A stretch of DNA of 64,000 nucleotides. It comes from Thiodiazotropha sp040793985 (GTDB lineage Bacteria > Pseudomonadota > Gammaproteobacteria > Chromatiales > Chromatiaceae). The notes beneath the pieces were generated by a model. The model was not told the DNA's origin. It did no database searches and worked only from the letters and a program-made list of their open reading frames with translations. Position numbers and translations under genes: made by a program. This document shows positions 52,587 to 61,215 of the stretch, in pieces (position 1 is the first letter of the stretch; each line of letters opens with the position of its first letter). The DNA lies in contig JBFNJI010000003.1 of assembly GCA_040793985.1 (NCBI GenBank), positions 248,001-312,000 of the forward strand, read 5' to 3'.

Positions 52587-53426
52587 ATGCATATAGCTGA
52601 GGAGTTCATCGAGGCAGTGGAACGCATTGCCCATGGTATGGAACTGCCGGCCATAGAGGAGATAATCCTGCCGAGACCGGACTCCAAGCAAATACATGAT
52701 GCCGAGTTTGCCGCTGTCTCTCTCGGCGAGGGGAGCATGGGTTTTTTCTATACCCTGCTGGAAGGCACCCAGCATCGTTTGCATGCTGAGCTCGAGGTGG
52801 ATGCCTGGCGGGGCCGCCCGCCAAGCCTGTTGGCCCAACAATACGGCGAGCCTGATCCCTTGGCGAGGAGTATGGGGCTTGGCGCCATCAGTGCGATCAC
52901 CCAGTATCTCTTCCGGCGTTCAGGCTATGTGCCGGATAGAGAGACCAACTCAATGGCGAGAATGGCGTTTTCACAAGCCGATCACGTCGGTATGGTCGGT
53001 TATTTTCCGCCACTGGTGGAGCGACTGCGTGGGCGGGGCGTGCGCTTGAGCGTAATCGAAAAGAGAGCGGAATTCATAGCCCGGGAGGATCGCTTTCAGG
53101 TGACCATGGATCCGCGTGTATTGACCGGCTGCAACAAGATTCTCTGCACCGCGGCCACCCTGCTCAACGACTCTCTGGATGAGATTCTCAACCATTGCGT
53201 CGGTGCGCATCGGGTAGCGGTGATCGGACCGACTGCCGGGTGTCTGCCGGATCCCCTTTTTGCGCGAGGGGTGGATGTCATCGGTGGCAGCAGCGTGGTG
53301 GATCCGCCGCGTATGAGACAGTGCTTGCGGGAGCAGCTGGAGTGGGCCGATGCGGTGGGAAAATACACCATAGAGCAGGACAGCTACCCCGGCTTCGAGG
53401 AGCTGTTGCTCAGGGCGTCTCGGTAG
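52587..53426 (+). CDS. DUF364/DUF4213 putative heavy-metal chelation protein
   Basis: 279 residues. An N-terminal DUF4213-like enolase-fold part contains EFAAVSLGEGSMGF. The C-terminal DUF364 Rossmann-like part contains VGMVGYFPPLVERLRGRG, CNKILCTAATLLNDSLDEIL and VAVIGPTAGCLPDPLFARG. The family is thought to bind a metal or cofactor; the biochemical role is unclear. The ATG at 52587 is chosen over 52575. The last 17 bases overlap the convergent 53410 gene. Confidence 0.85.
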   Translation: MHIAEEFIEAVERIAHGMELPAIEEIILPRPDSKQIHDAEFAAVSLGEGSMGFFYTLLEGTQHRLHAELEVDAWRGRPPSLLAQQYGEPDPLARSMGLGAISAITQYLFRRSGYVPDRETNSMARMAFSQADHVGMVGYFPPLVERLRGRGVRLSVIEKRAEFIAREDRFQVTMDPRVLTGCNKILCTAATLLNDSLDEILNHCVGAHRVAVIGPTAGCLPDPLFARGVDVIGGSSVVDPPRMRQCLREQLEWADAVGKYTIEQDSYPGFEELLLRASR

Positions 53427-53772
53427 TGACCTGGATGCCCTGCATGCGCAACGCCACGCAGACCGGATTGTGTGACTCCCGGGTGAGTCGCACGCGGTTC
53501 GCCGCAGGGAGACAGCGGTGGGCATCGAGATAGACACACTCGATTTCACATTTCTGCTGCAGACCCTCGAGTACTGACTCTATAATGCGGCGAATCTCGA
53601 CCACATAGGAGTTACAGAAGTAGAGATACTGCGTCTGCGGACTGTAGTGCACACGTCCCATATCCAGGTTGTAGACGATCTGGGTCTCACCGCTGTCCCT
53701 GCCGATGGACACCTGGCGTCGGTGACTGAGAAAAGCCCGTCGGTTCTCATCGTTTAGTCTGGATACAGGCAT
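53410..53772 (-). CDS. Hypothetical protein, unrecognised
   Basis: 120 residues, with protein-like composition (SRLNDENRRAFLSHRRQVSIG, YLYFCNSYVVEIRRIIESVL). Cytosolic, with a Cys in CNSY, a Cys pair in the EIECVYL region, and a basic middle. No family recognised. It overlaps the DUF364 gene tail-to-tail by 17 bases. Confidence 0.6.
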   Translation of the reverse strand: MPVSRLNDENRRAFLSHRRQVSIGRDSGETQIVYNLDMGRVHYSPQTQYLYFCNSYVVEIRRIIESVLEGLQQKCEIECVYLDAHRCLPAANRVRLTRESHNPVCVALRMQGIQVTTETP

Positions 53773-54034
53773 GGAAGGAGGCTCCGGGGGAGGGTCTGTC
53801 GATCTCCAGTATAGCCCACTTCATGCGCTACCCCATACCGACACAGGCTTCCCCTGCTGGCCAGCATCGCATCAGTGCTTCATAATGCAGCGTTAGCAGT
53901 TTGACGGAAAAACGGTATTTTTCATGCTTTTGACACGTGCGATCATCGATAAACACCACCTTTCATTATTGCTGTCTGGCTTGTTTTCAAGGGAGTATGA
54001 GCGGCGCCGAACAGCTCGGCGATAGGCATGATCG

Positions 54035-54535
54035 ATGACGGTCGATGAGCTGGACCTGATGGATCGTGAATTCATGCAGCGGGCTTTGCTGTTGGCGCAA
54101 CGGGCTGAATCCGAGGGTGAGGTGCCGGTGGGTGCCGTGGTCGTTCTGGATGGTCAGGTTGTCGGCGAGGGTTGGAACCGGCCCATAGGACTCCAGGACC
54201 CAACCGCCCACGCCGAGATCCTGGCGCTTCGCGATGCCGCTTCAAGGCTCGGTAACTACCGTCTTCCTGACACCACCCTCTATGTTACGCTCGAACCCTG
54301 TCCCATGTGTGCCGGCGCTATCGTGCATGCGCGAGTGGCTCATGTTGTCTATGCCGCCGAGGATCCCAAGGGCGGCGCCGCAGGCAGTCGCTTCGACATG
54401 CTCCCCACGGATGAGCGGTTCAACCATGTTGTCACTGTAAGGGGTGGTGTATTGCGGCAGCGTGCCACGGAACTGCTGAAGCAGTTTTTTCGCCACAAAC
54501 GCGCACAACAAAAAGACGGAAACAACAATAGATGA
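54035..54535 (+). CDS. tadA: tRNA-specific adenosine deaminase
   Basis: 166 residues. Converts A34 to inosine in tRNA-Arg(ACG). The zinc site is complete: His59-Ala-Glu61 (HAE) and PCPMC with Cys89 and Cys92. Its position near mltF matches the guaA-tadA-mltF order of other gammaproteobacteria and marks where conserved gene order resumes after the accessory region. Its stop overlaps the pldA start by four bases. Confidence 0.95.
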   Translation: MTVDELDLMDREFMQRALLLAQRAESEGEVPVGAVVVLDGQVVGEGWNRPIGLQDPTAHAEILALRDAASRLGNYRLPDTTLYVTLEPCPMCAGAIVHARVAHVVYAAEDPKGGAAGSRFDMLPTDERFNHVVTVRGGVLRQRATELLKQFFRHKRAQQKDGNNNR

Positions 54536-55551
54536 ATTCTAGATATCAGACTGTTGGCCTGGCGATCCTGGGTTGGATGATCTGCGGACCCAATCCCGTA
54601 ACGGCTGATCCATTGGCCGACTATGAACGCTGTCTCTGGGAACAGATTCAGCATGGTGATCAGGAGATGCGCATCATGGATCTGAAGCGGCACTGCCTGG
54701 GTCGTCCCGATCCCCTCGAACAGCCAATGTTAGGCGAAGAAGAGGGCTTGCCCCCGGTTTCGGAGAAGAGCATCTCGTTGGTGGAAAAGCGGATCCAGGA
54801 GGAGATCAAGACCCGTTCCAATCCCTTCGTGCTTTCTCCCCATAAACAGAACTATCTCTTGCTGGCATCTTACAATGATAAGCCGAACTACGAGGTCTAC
54901 AATACCCCGCCCTCCGACTTCGATCGTGTGGAGATGAAGTTTCAGCTCAGTTTCAAGATGCCGGTGCTGGAGTCACTGTTCGACACCCATGCCGACCTTT
55001 ATGCGGCCTATACCAACCTTTCGTTCTGGCAGGCCTACAACCGGGATATCTCATCCCCCTTTCGTGAAACCGTGCATGAGCCAGAGATGTTTCTGGTATT
55101 CCCCAGCGACTGGTCGCTGTTCGGTTGGAGAAATTCGCTGCAGCAATACGGCGTAGTCCATCAGTCCAACGGGCAGGGTGGGTTTTTGTCACGCAGCTGG
55201 AACCGTATCTACGCCAACTTCATTTTTGAGAAGGATGACTTCCTGGTCGGTTTCAAGCCCTGGTATCGCCTGCCGGAGGACAATGACGACAATCCCGATA
55301 TCGATGATTTTCTCGGCAGCTACGAATTGCGTGGAATCTATAAGCGCGAGGACCAGACCTACAGCCTGATGTTGCGCAACCTGTTTGACGGTGAAAGCCG
55401 TCAGACCATGCAACTGGACTGGAGCTTTCCCCTGCATGGGCGCTGGCGCGGCTATCTGCAGTATTTCAACGGCTATGGCGAAAGCCTGATCGAATATAAC
55501 GCCAAGAGTCACCGGCTCGGTTTCGGTGTCCAGCTGACCGATTGGCTATAG
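54532..55551 (+). CDS. pldA: Outer-membrane phospholipase A1
   Basis: 339 residues. A signal peptide (to about TADP) and a 70-residue charged N-terminal region precede the 12-stranded barrel. Catalytic residues His210, Ser212 and Asn224 in HQSNGQGG...SRSWNR have the spacing of E. coli His142/Ser144/Asn156. It hydrolyses misplaced phospholipids in the outer leaflet, activated by Ca2+-dependent dimerisation. Translationally coupled to tadA by ATGA overlap. Its last six bases overlap mltF tail-to-tail. Confidence 0.93.
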   Translation: MNSRYQTVGLAILGWMICGPNPVTADPLADYERCLWEQIQHGDQEMRIMDLKRHCLGRPDPLEQPMLGEEEGLPPVSEKSISLVEKRIQEEIKTRSNPFVLSPHKQNYLLLASYNDKPNYEVYNTPPSDFDRVEMKFQLSFKMPVLESLFDTHADLYAAYTNLSFWQAYNRDISSPFRETVHEPEMFLVFPSDWSLFGWRNSLQQYGVVHQSNGQGGFLSRSWNRIYANFIFEKDDFLVGFKPWYRLPEDNDDNPDIDDFLGSYELRGIYKREDQTYSLMLRNLFDGESRQTMQLDWSFPLHGRWRGYLQYFNGYGESLIEYNAKSHRLGFGVQLTDWL

Positions 55552-56982
55552 TGCCTCTGGAGTGATCTTAAGCGCGGGGGAGAGCATCTCTTTGCCTCTC
55601 TCCGCCAACTCCAGCTGCCGCAACTGCCACTTCAGCAACTCATAGTAGGCACGGATGTTATCGACGTAGTTGACCGGCTCATTGCCTCGGGCATAGCCGC
55701 GTTTGAGGCTGGTATACCATTTCTTGAGACTCAGCTTCGGCAGGTGCTTCTTTACGTCGGCCCACTTGTCGGGATCGTCACCCAGGTGTTCGGTGAGGAT
55801 GCGTGCGTCCTCGAGATGGCCGAATCCGACATTGTAACCGGCCAGGGTCAACCAGAAACGGTCGGGCTCCTTGATCCGTTCCGGCAGCATCTTTTCGATA
55901 AAGCGAAGATATTTCGCGCCGCCGATGATGCTCTGTTCAGGGTCGAGGCGGCTTTCGATCTTCATCTGCTTGGCGGTTGTCAGGGTCAGCATCATGATCC
56001 CTCTCACCCCGGTGGGTGATTTCGCCTTCGGGTTCCAGTGCGACTCCTGGTAACCGATGGCCGCCAACATGCGCCAGTCGATATCGGTGGCCTCCGCAGC
56101 CTCTTTGAAGAAGGTTTCAAATGCCGGCAGCCGGTTCTTTATATGTTTCACAAAGGTGCGCAGCTCGACGAAGTTGAGCCGACCGATGTGACCGTAGTGA
56201 CGTTCGATCAGTTGGGCCAGGGTGCCATCCTCGCGGATGCGGGTGAAGAAGGCCTGCATCGCTTTGTAGAGGCTTGCATCCTCCGCGTGGGCCATCGCCC
56301 AGGCCAGGGGTTGTGGCTCGGTGAGGTCGAAACCGACCTTGATAAAGGGCATGAAACGGCGGCTAACGGCAAATTCGTTGGAGTCCGCGATGGTGAAGTC
56401 GATCGCTCTGTCCTGCACCATCTGCATCAACTCGGCACTCTCCAGGTCGGTGTGACTGGTCCATTTCAGCTCCGGATGCTCACCCTTGAGCCGGACCAGT
56501 TCCTCCTCGTGGCTACTGCCGGCGAGCACATGCAGATCCTTGCCGATCAGATCCTCGACCTTGCGTGGTCGCCGCTCCCCGCCACGGTAGACCACCTGTT
56601 GTGTGATCTCCTGATAGGAGGGGCCGAAGCGGATCTCCGCTTCGCGTTCCGGGGTGACGGTCAACCCGGCGGCGGCCAGGTGGGCGTCGCCATTGATCAC
56701 CTTCGGGAGCAGGTCATCGAAGCTCTTGGGGATGATGAAATGGGCCGTCACCCCCAGCTCCTCGGCAAACTGCTGCACCAGCTCGTATTCGAAACCCGTC
56801 AGGCCCTCCGAGCCCTCGTAGAGGGTGGTGCCGCTGTTCCTGGTAACCACCACAAGCTCGCCGGCGGCCTTGATACGCTCCACCAGGGGCGGTGGGATAG
56901 AGCAACTGCCCAGTATCGAAGCGAGGGCTAGCAGACAGTTGGTGAAGAGGAGCGTGCGTAGTATCGGCTGCATCTGTCTCAA
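55546..56982 (-). CDS. mltF: Membrane-bound lytic murein transglycosylase F
   Basis: 478 residues. The lipoprotein signal has lipobox ILGSC (Cys27). An SBP_bac_3-like regulatory domain (about 40-268) and an SLT domain (about 290-450) follow, with catalytic Glu313 in GYQESHWNP and the ALAGYNVGFGH-like segment. It cleaves peptidoglycan to 1,6-anhydro-muropeptides at the outer membrane. Starts at 56982 and 56973 are both possible. Expected neighbour of tadA. Confidence 0.95.
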   Translation of the reverse strand: MRQMQPILRTLLFTNCLLALASILGSCSIPPPLVERIKAAGELVVVTRNSGTTLYEGSEGLTGFEYELVQQFAEELGVTAHFIIPKSFDDLLPKVINGDAHLAAAGLTVTPEREAEIRFGPSYQEITQQVVYRGGERRPRKVEDLIGKDLHVLAGSSHEEELVRLKGEHPELKWTSHTDLESAELMQMVQDRAIDFTIADSNEFAVSRRFMPFIKVGFDLTEPQPLAWAMAHAEDASLYKAMQAFFTRIREDGTLAQLIERHYGHIGRLNFVELRTFVKHIKNRLPAFETFFKEAAEATDIDWRMLAAIGYQESHWNPKAKSPTGVRGIMMLTLTTAKQMKIESRLDPEQSIIGGAKYLRFIEKMLPERIKEPDRFWLTLAGYNVGFGHLEDARILTEHLGDDPDKWADVKKHLPKLSLKKWYTSLKRGYARGNEPVNYVDNIRAYYELLKWQLRQLELAERGKEMLSPALKITPEAL

Positions 56983-57268
56983 TTGCTGGTTATTACTTTT
57001 TATTATGACTGCCAGAATGGCTCATGACTCCGTCGTGATCGGTTTTTTTGACTCGGCTGGCCTCAAAATGGGACTCTTAATACTTAACTTTAGTCCAGTT
57101 AGTATAGAATTAGGCCGTCGCCAGGGAGCTTGATATCCTCTAGTTAACCTATTTCGATATCTGAGACATTGATTTTAGACAATTAACTGGGTTTATGACT
57201 TTACCCAGACAGCACAGGCAAGTCAGCGACAGTGCTGTCGATGGCGCTGTCGGGCATCGAGTTAGTCG

Positions 57269-57359
<91 letters not shown>

Positions 57360-57414
57360 ATGAAAGGGGCCCGATGGGCCCCGTTTCACCCAGACCAATC
57401 CCTCGTCACGGCGT

Positions 57415-58203
57415 CTATTCCACAAGGTCCCGATAGGCATGCCAAGTGGCATGGGCGGCCAGCGGAAAACCGATCACCAGGCCGACATAGAGAGTCATGA
57501 ATCCTGCGATGATGATAAAGACAAGGATAGCCGCCCAGAGGAGCATGGGCAGAAAATTGTGGCGTAGCGCATTCCAGCTGGTCTGGATGGCATCGAAGAC
57601 GTTGCTATTGCGATCCAGCAACATGGGAACCGAAATTGCGCTGATGCCGAATATGATGAAGGCAATCAAGGCGCCGCTGCCGATCCCGGCCAGCAGTAAC
57701 CGCAATCCTTCCCAGGTACCGAATAGGGATGCCAGAAATCCCTGCCAGGTCGCGGGTGTGATACCGGTATATGTCAGGGCGACGATGAGCTGTGCCAGTG
57801 TCATCCAGGCAATCAGCGCCACTGCCAAGACCAGCCCCATGTTGAACAAGTGAAAGCTGTTTGCCCGGGCGGTTTTCATGCCCGCGCGCAGAGAGGGCGT
57901 CTCACCCGCCTCCAGTTGACGACTGATCGCATACAGGCCGATAGCCAATAGCGGTGCAATCAGGAAAAAGCCGGCGAGTATCTGCGGAAGGATAAAGAAC
58001 ATGCCACTCATTATCACGCTGATGGTGATCAGGTAGCTGATGATGGCCAATCCCAAGCCATAACCAAGGCTTCGGGCGGGAGCGGCCTTGATGTCCCGCC
58101 AGCCTGCGGACAGCCATCTCCATGGATGTTCCGTGGTGATATCACGTACCTCCGCAATTATAACTGGCCTGGCATCATAGTGGTGTATGACAGCATGGCT
58201 CAT
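57415..58203 (-). CDS. DUF2189 integral membrane protein
   Basis: 262 residues with about six hydrophobic segments after an N-terminal soluble stretch (VRDITTEHPWRWLSAGWRDI, typical of DUF2189). It ends FPLAAHATWHAYRDLV. GGAGG is well placed before the ATG at 58203. The function of the family is unknown; inner membrane. Common in gammaproteobacterial lithotrophs. Confidence 0.85.
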   Translation of the reverse strand: MSHAVIHHYDARPVIIAEVRDITTEHPWRWLSAGWRDIKAAPARSLGYGLGLAIISYLITISVIMSGMFFILPQILAGFFLIAPLLAIGLYAISRQLEAGETPSLRAGMKTARANSFHLFNMGLVLAVALIAWMTLAQLIVALTYTGITPATWQGFLASLFGTWEGLRLLLAGIGSGALIAFIIFGISAISVPMLLDRNSNVFDAIQTSWNALRHNFLPMLLWAAILVFIIIAGFMTLYVGLVIGFPLAAHATWHAYRDLVE

Positions 58204-58315
58204 GGTTGCCTCCGGTATAAAAATCCGCTCTTGTCGGAATATGTTTACATGCTCTATTTGACTGGGAGCGCGGTCGGTATGTTGCACCTATTTCCGACAG
58301 TGAATTTGGTGAAAT

Positions 58316-59350
58316 TCAGTTCGACACAGCATTGACTGCCGCTAGTCTCTGCCGTTCGTTGTGGCTAAATCGCTTCAAACGGTAGAGCATCCAGTCGTGC
58401 GCCTGCTGGCGGCACATGCCGTAGCGGAACGCGGGTGTCATGTAGGGCAGGGTGTAGCGAAGGTCGGTAAACCAGACGCAGGTTTCACCTCTCTCGCTAT
58501 CGAGGCGATAGAGGATTGGAAAACGTGCAAACTCTCTGAATTTCAGGAACAGGGGTTGGTTCCATGCCTGTTCGACCAGGGGAGTGGCAGCCGCCTCTTT
58601 GCCCAGCAGGCTCTCTTTTCGCCACAACAGTGCGTCGGCGCCACGGTAGTGGCTGAGGAGGGCCTCGTCGTCGGCGAGCAGGCTGAGATAGGCCACCCGG
58701 TACTCGTTGCCGAACCGGTTGACTGCCTGCCAGTAGAAGGGTGAAAAGGGTTGCGGCAAAAGGGTCAGATTTGCGCTGTCGGGCAAACGTTCGGCAATAA
58801 CGCCATGGGCATGACTCCTGAGTCCCCATTGGGCACCCAGGTAGAGCGACAGCAATAACAGGCCGTTCAGTGCGACAAGCCCGGTCGGGCGACGCAGGCC
58901 ATACAGCAGTGTCGCTGCAAGCACGGCAGTGACAACCCAGTCGATGACAAAACTGGTACCAATGGCGTAGAGAGTGGACGATAGCGGGTAGAAGAGCCTG
59001 ATACCGTAGACCGTCAACAGGTCGAGCAGAATCTGGGAAGCGATCCCGAGCACACACAGTGTATAGACACTAAGCCACTCCCTCCTTGCCCAGGGAGAGA
59101 ACATCCAGGGCAATGCCAGCAATCCGGCCCACAGGGGCATCAACAACAGGGAGTGGGTTGCAGTACGATGCCAATCCGCAAGGAACAGCAGGGGGTCTAT
59201 CCAGAAACCCAGATAGTCGATATCAGGAAATGCCGCCGCGGTACCTGCAACCGCCAGCCGCATATGCAGCTCCCTGGAAGGTATAGACCGTTTCCGGGTA
59301 ATCGCCAGGGTGCAGACCGCGCCGAAAAGAACATGGGTGACGGTGTCCAT
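58316..59350 (-). CDS. YdjM-family membrane-bound metal-dependent hydrolase
   Basis: 344 residues. Motifs of the LexA-regulated YdjM family: MDTVTH at the N-terminus, FPDIDY, HRTATHS and a membrane Asp in LLDLLTVYG, which together would bind a metal in the membrane plane. Four or five TM segments lie in the first 175 residues, followed by a soluble C-terminal half. Substrate unknown, possibly a lipid. Confidence 0.85.
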   Translation of the reverse strand: MDTVTHVLFGAVCTLAITRKRSIPSRELHMRLAVAGTAAAFPDIDYLGFWIDPLLFLADWHRTATHSLLLMPLWAGLLALPWMFSPWARREWLSVYTLCVLGIASQILLDLLTVYGIRLFYPLSSTLYAIGTSFVIDWVVTAVLAATLLYGLRRPTGLVALNGLLLLSLYLGAQWGLRSHAHGVIAERLPDSANLTLLPQPFSPFYWQAVNRFGNEYRVAYLSLLADDEALLSHYRGADALLWRKESLLGKEAAATPLVEQAWNQPLFLKFREFARFPILYRLDSERGETCVWFTDLRYTLPYMTPAFRYGMCRQQAHDWMLYRLKRFSHNERQRLAAVNAVSN

Positions 59351-59371
59351 CGACAGATGTCCGTGTTCTCC

Positions 59372-60073
59372 TCAGTGGATCGATCCCTCGCTGCCCTGTA
59401 CGCTATTCGGCTTGGCGTTGCCGTCTGCCGCGCCATAGCCTTCGTTTAGGTTCCTGCCGAAGGGAGTTAAGAGTCGTGTCACTGCTTCAGCGCGACCCAA
59501 CAACCGGTCAAGCAGTCGCCTGGTCTTTTCCGCTTCCGTTGAGTTGTCAAACAACCAGTGAGCGAAGCTGGCAAGATAGATATTGGTCAGTCCTATCTCT
59601 TCTGCGACCCTGCGCAGATGGACGGCGTCGCGATGTGCCGACTCCAGCATCCACTGCACGGTACGGCTTATTCTGAGCAGGCCAAGCACCTGGAGGTGTA
59701 TGTGCCCGAGCTCGAATTTATACATCAGCATATCCCGGGTGACGCGCCTATGTCGCTGCATCGACATCAACCAGCACATGATGGAGCGGTGAAGACGTTC
59801 TCGGGTGGTCAGTGAGAGATAGTCGGGCAGGGCGGCATCGGCCAGCATGGCACGGTCCGCGCGATCGTACCAGGCCTCCACCAGATCGTCTTTTTGTCGG
59901 TAAAAATGGTGTATCACCTCTAGGTCCATGCCCATTTCGTCCGCGACGTGATGCAGTCGCACCGATTCCCATGAGCGCTCCTCGGCCAGGCGTACGGCGG
60001 TATCGAGGATGCGCTCCGCCAGGGGGTCGACAGCTTGTTCCGTCGGGGCATGTGAAGGATTATGGGTCTTCAT
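59372..60073 (-). CDS. TetR-family regulator
   Basis: 233 residues. The N-terminal HTH (about 20-65: ILDTAVRLAEERSWESVRLH, VADEMGMDLEVIHHFYRQKD) is TetR/COQ9-like. The C-terminal ligand region is Arg/His-rich with RRVTRDMLMYKFELGH. The ATG at 60073 is chosen; earlier in-frame starts overlap the LysR gene and give non-protein-like sequence. Target and ligand unknown. Confidence 0.85.
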   Translation of the reverse strand: MKTHNPSHAPTEQAVDPLAERILDTAVRLAEERSWESVRLHHVADEMGMDLEVIHHFYRQKDDLVEAWYDRADRAMLADAALPDYLSLTTRERLHRSIMCWLMSMQRHRRVTRDMLMYKFELGHIHLQVLGLLRISRTVQWMLESAHRDAVHLRRVAEEIGLTNIYLASFAHWLFDNSTEAEKTRRLLDRLLGRAEAVTRLLTPFGRNLNEGYGAADGNAKPNSVQGSEGSIH

Positions 60074-60161
60074 GATGGCGGTTGCGTGAGTGATGGAGAT
60101 AAGTAGCAGTATAGTCGCTGCCTCTATTTCATTGGCGGCTGCCAGGAGCGGCGTCACGCCG

Positions 60162-61046
60162 TCATGGGAATGCGGCCTGATCCTCTCTGAGCAGCGAGGA
60201 GAACGCCTGGGCCGCGGGTGAGAGTGAACTGCCTTTTTTGGCAATCACCGCCATTTCGCGGGCAATGTTGAGCCCGGAAACCTCGATTTCGCAGACGCCC
60301 GCCAGGGTGTCTACACCCATGCGGCTGACGAAGGCCAGGTTACCTGTGGTGGCAACCATGCGCAGGATGGCCGGTATCGAGCGCAACTCCATCACCACGT
60401 TCATCTCGACACCGGCCTCGCGCAGGGCGGCGTCGATGATCTGGCGCACCGCGGTGTCGGCCTCGAAGCCGACAAAGGCGAGCCCGTCGAGTGACTTGGC
60501 GTCGATCTCACCGCGGCGTGCAAGGGGGTGGTCCTGAGGTGCGACCAAGACGATGCGGTCGGTGAACAGTGGCCAGATCTGCAACTCCCTGTTCTGAACG
60601 GGCAGGGTGACCAGCCCCAGTTCCAGGTGGCCGCTGATGACGTCACCGGCCACTTCGATACTGCCCGCCTCCTTGAGTTGAAAGCGCACCCCGGGATGTG
60701 CCTGGCGAAAGCGCGCGATCGCTTTCGGCAGCACGAAGGAGACCGCGGTGGCGCCGCCGCCGATCCGCACGCTGCCCCCCTCCAGGCCCTGGTGTTCCCG
60801 AACCTGCTGGCGAAGATGGTCGAACCGGTTGACCAGGATGCGTGCCTCGCCTTCCACCAGGCGGCCGATCTCCGTCAATTGAGCCCCCTTGCGCCCTCTC
60901 GACAGGAGTTCGGCACCGAACTGCGCCTCCAGCTGCTGCAGGCGGCGGGACAGGGCGGGCTGAGTCAGGCCGATGCGCTCCGCCGCCTCGGTGATGGAGC
61001 CGGTATCGGCCACGGCCAGCAGTGATCTCAGGAGTTGCAGGTCCAT
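60162..61046 (-). CDS. LysR-family transcriptional regulator
   Basis: 294 residues. A winged HTH (2-60: LRSLLAVADTGSITEAAERI, TQPALSRRLQQLE) is followed by a CysB/CbbR-like periplasmic-binding effector domain. It is transcribed divergently from acnB with 170 bases between them, so acnB is the likely target. The intergenic region contains an ATACGTAT palindrome (61102-61109). Confidence 0.92.
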   Translation of the reverse strand: MDLQLLRSLLAVADTGSITEAAERIGLTQPALSRRLQQLEAQFGAELLSRGRKGAQLTEIGRLVEGEARILVNRFDHLRQQVREHQGLEGGSVRIGGGATAVSFVLPKAIARFRQAHPGVRFQLKEAGSIEVAGDVISGHLELGLVTLPVQNRELQIWPLFTDRIVLVAPQDHPLARRGEIDAKSLDGLAFVGFEADTAVRQIIDAALREAGVEMNVVMELRSIPAILRMVATTGNLAFVSRMGVDTLAGVCEIEVSGLNIAREMAVIAKKGSSLSPAAQAFSSLLREDQAAFP

Positions 61047-61096
61047 TGTGGGTCAAGCATAGCATGCAAAAAACTTATGATATACATGCGAACAAT

Positions 61097-61111
61097 CCAT
61101 TATACGTATGG
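61097..61111. promoter_or_regulatory. Candidate LysR operator between lysR and acnB
   Basis: CCATTATACGTATGG contains the perfect 8-base palindrome ATACGTAT. It is placed 105 bases before the acnB ATG and 50 bases from the LysR start. Tentative. Confidence 0.3.
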
Positions 61112-61215
61112 ATAAACCTCTGCTATCTTCCTATTCCACGCTCCGGTCACCCCGGAACCCCATGTTCAGGACGCTGTCAGTGATGACGGGTCCCCCAACA
61201 GAAGCGAGGTCATCC

